A stretch of 64,000 nucleotides of DNA from Flavobacterium sp. (GTDB lineage Bacteria; Bacteroidota; Bacteroidia; Flavobacteriales; Flavobacteriaceae): positions 1-64,000 of the forward strand of contig JAQSDU010000014.1 of assembly GCA_029946065.1 (NCBI GenBank). Direction: 5' to 3'. The notes under the pieces were generated by a model. That model made no database searches, had not been told where the DNA came from, and saw only the letters and a list, made by a program, of their open reading frames with translations. The position numbers and the translations under genes were made by a program. Below, in pieces: positions 62,819-64,000 of this stretch; positions within the stretch are counted from its first letter, which is position 1, and the number at the start of each line of letters is the position of its first letter.

Positions 62819-63331
62819 TTAAATAATAACATAATTTGTTCTTGGATCTCTTTTCATCGTCGAAAGCAAACGCCAATTGCTATAACCAATTTTATCGAAA
62901 TGAGGCATATCTTTAAATGACGACCAATTACCACCCCAACTCCAGCCGTGTTTTGCAAAAATTTTCACACATTCATCCCAGTCAGAAACCTTGTCGCCAT
63001 CCCAGTCTTTTTTGGTATCCCAACTTGCGGTTTTTCCATCGATGATCATAACGATATCAACGGCAAAGCCATAATTATGTACCGATTGTCCGCCTTTGGC
63101 ATTGGTGACTGTAGCACCCAAAGGCCTAGCAGCAGTAACGCCATTAGGATTTTTTTTGGTCCTGCCTAATGCATAAAGGTCATTTTGCTCTTCAAATGTT
63201 CGCAAACCCTGGGCAATTCGCATTTGGGAAGGTCCTTTTAATGCTGCATTACATTCGTTTACAATAAGTGTTACTTCATTCCGAACTAAAGGATGCAACT
63301 TTGCAATTCTATCTTGTGACGCTTTATCCAT
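62819..63331 (-). CDS. M15-family peptidoglycan peptidase (CwlK/endolysin-like), no signal peptide
   Basis: The protein has 170 residues. It shows QGLRTFEEQNDLYALGR (about 43-59), the zinc-site stretch GGQSVHNYGFAVDI (about 80-93, H and D ligands) and the closing MPHFDKIGY with the third ligand His (about 143-151), as in L-Ala-D-Glu endopeptidases of the CwlK and phage endolysin type. The absence of a signal peptide and its position beside tRNA genes make a phage origin possible, but no other phage gene is present. It cuts cell-wall stem peptides if exported or released. Confidence 0.88.
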   Translation of the reverse strand: MDKASQDRIAKLHPLVRNEVTLIVNECNAALKGPSQMRIAQGLRTFEEQNDLYALGRTKKNPNGVTAARPLGATVTNAKGGQSVHNYGFAVDIVMIIDGKTASWDTKKDWDGDKVSDWDECVKIFAKHGWSWGGNWSSFKDMPHFDKIGYSNWRLLSTMKRDPRTNYVII

Positions 63332-63513
63332 GATTTCAATGGGTTAGTTAGACGGATAAAATTAGGAATAATTTTTTAATTAAGTGAAATAAAAATTTGA
63401 AGTAAAACAAGAAATCATAGAAAAGGGTGGCTTTGTGTAATTGTAAAAAATTCTATTATATGATATAAAACAGCCATAAACAAAAAAACCACTGAAAACA
63501 GTGGTTAAATAAG

Positions 63514-63587
<74 letters not shown>

Positions 63588-63600
63588 TTCCTCAATAATG

Positions 63601-63675
63601 TCGGGGTGGCAGGATTCGAACCTGCGGCCTCCTGCTCCCAAAGCAGGCGCGATAACCGGGCTACGCTACACCCCG
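63601..63675 (-). tRNA. tRNA-Pro (anticodon TGG)
   Basis: Acceptor CGGGGTG/CACCCCG, anticodon stem CCTGC/GCAGG around TTTGGGA with anticodon TGG, T arm GGTTCGAATCC. Discriminator A; CCA not encoded. Confidence 0.95.
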
Positions 63676-63685
63676 AAAAAAACAG

Positions 63686-63769
63686 CGGAGAGACAGGGAC
63701 TCGAACCCTGGCGACGTTTGCACGTCGACAGATTAGCAATCTGCTCCGTTACCACTCCGGCACCTCTCC
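63686..63769 (-). tRNA. tRNA-Ser (anticodon GCT)
   Basis: Acceptor GGAGAGG/TCTCTCC, anticodon loop TTGCTAA with GCT, a long variable arm CGACGTGCAAACGTCG as in class II tRNAs, T arm GGTTCGAGTCC. Discriminator G; CCA not encoded. Confidence 0.95.
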
Positions 63770-64000
63770 TGTTTTTAACCTTAACTTTGATAGTTTCAAA
63801 GCGGTTGCAAATGTAACGGTTCATTCTATATTTCACAAGTAAAAATTATGTTTTTTTTGCATTTTTTTTGCAGGTCATTTAAAATCCTTAACAATCAAAT
63901 GTATAGCAATATAAAAAGATGCAAATCCGAATAAATATTTTCTTTATTATATAATTTAAAAAATTGATACAGCAAAAACAACGAATGTAATATTATCAAA

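Overview
The window looks like chromosome of a Flavobacterium-type member of the Bacteroidota (class Flavobacteriia). The grounds are AT-rich spacers, promoters carrying the Bacteroidota -7 box TAnnTTTG instead of a TATAAT box, lipoproteins and Ala-Gln signal peptides typical of the phylum, bacillithiol synthesis (bshA), a fused E1 alpha/beta 2-oxoacid dehydrogenase, a GH3/beta-lactamase fusion, and tRNA genes without encoded CCA. Most of the window is ordinary core genome. There is no intact prophage, CRISPR array or insertion sequence with a transposase.

Layout. 1-6037 is the N-terminal 2012 codons of a giant secreted beta-helix/Ig-like surface protein on the minus strand; its C-terminus lies outside the window. 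About 1 kb of AT-rich, gene-free DNA follows. 7.0-11.2 kb holds a small membrane protein, a beta-lactamase-like hydrolase, a 52-aa membrane peptide, a TauE/SafE permease and a GH114-like lipoprotein. 11.3-20.1 kb has a secreted protein, the fused E1 enzyme, a 2OG-Fe(II) oxygenase, a GxxExxY protein inside an inverted-repeat cassette, a SUI1/YciH factor, a nucleoside phosphorylase, a GNAT enzyme, two transglutaminase-like proteins and an orphan solute-binding protein. 20.1-25.3 kb carries a one-haem lipoprotein, ung, a MutS2 lacking its Smr domain and a DCC thiol protein. 25.3-27.7 kb is a compact module of TetR regulator, bestrophin channel and beta-carbonic anhydrase, with two tandem palindromes at the promoter.

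27.8-44.2 kb contains a dicarboxylate symporter with an extra outside domain, aroC, an LpxH-like phosphatase, several lipoproteins and bshA. It ends in a long minus-strand run: amidase, MlaD-like protein, membrane Fe-S protein, HAD protein, CCG Fe-S protein, a conserved unknown and the GH3/beta-lactamase fusion. 44.2-60.9 kb has an LptD-like protein, ridA, the glycolytic set pfkA-gapA-BadF-type kinase, tamB, and the run tsaD-rsmE-DUF4159-AI-2E-methyltransferase. 61.0-63.8 kb has two M15 peptidases, two tiny secreted proteins and three tRNA genes (Arg-TCT, Pro-TGG, Ser-GCT).

The most interesting points are outside the familiar genes. (1) Several families of dispersed, highly structured intergenic elements sit just after stop codons or just before start codons. 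(2) The GxxExxY gene lies between inverted copies of a 'CGCGGATT' repeat. (3) The TetR-bestrophin-carbonic anhydrase module looks like a regulated bicarbonate system. (4) Four genes, three of them for envelope biogenesis (MlaD-like, LptD-like, TamB), appear to start with TTG. (5) The pfkA-gapA spacer can form mutually exclusive hairpins. All functions are inferred from reading the protein sequences; no database search was run.
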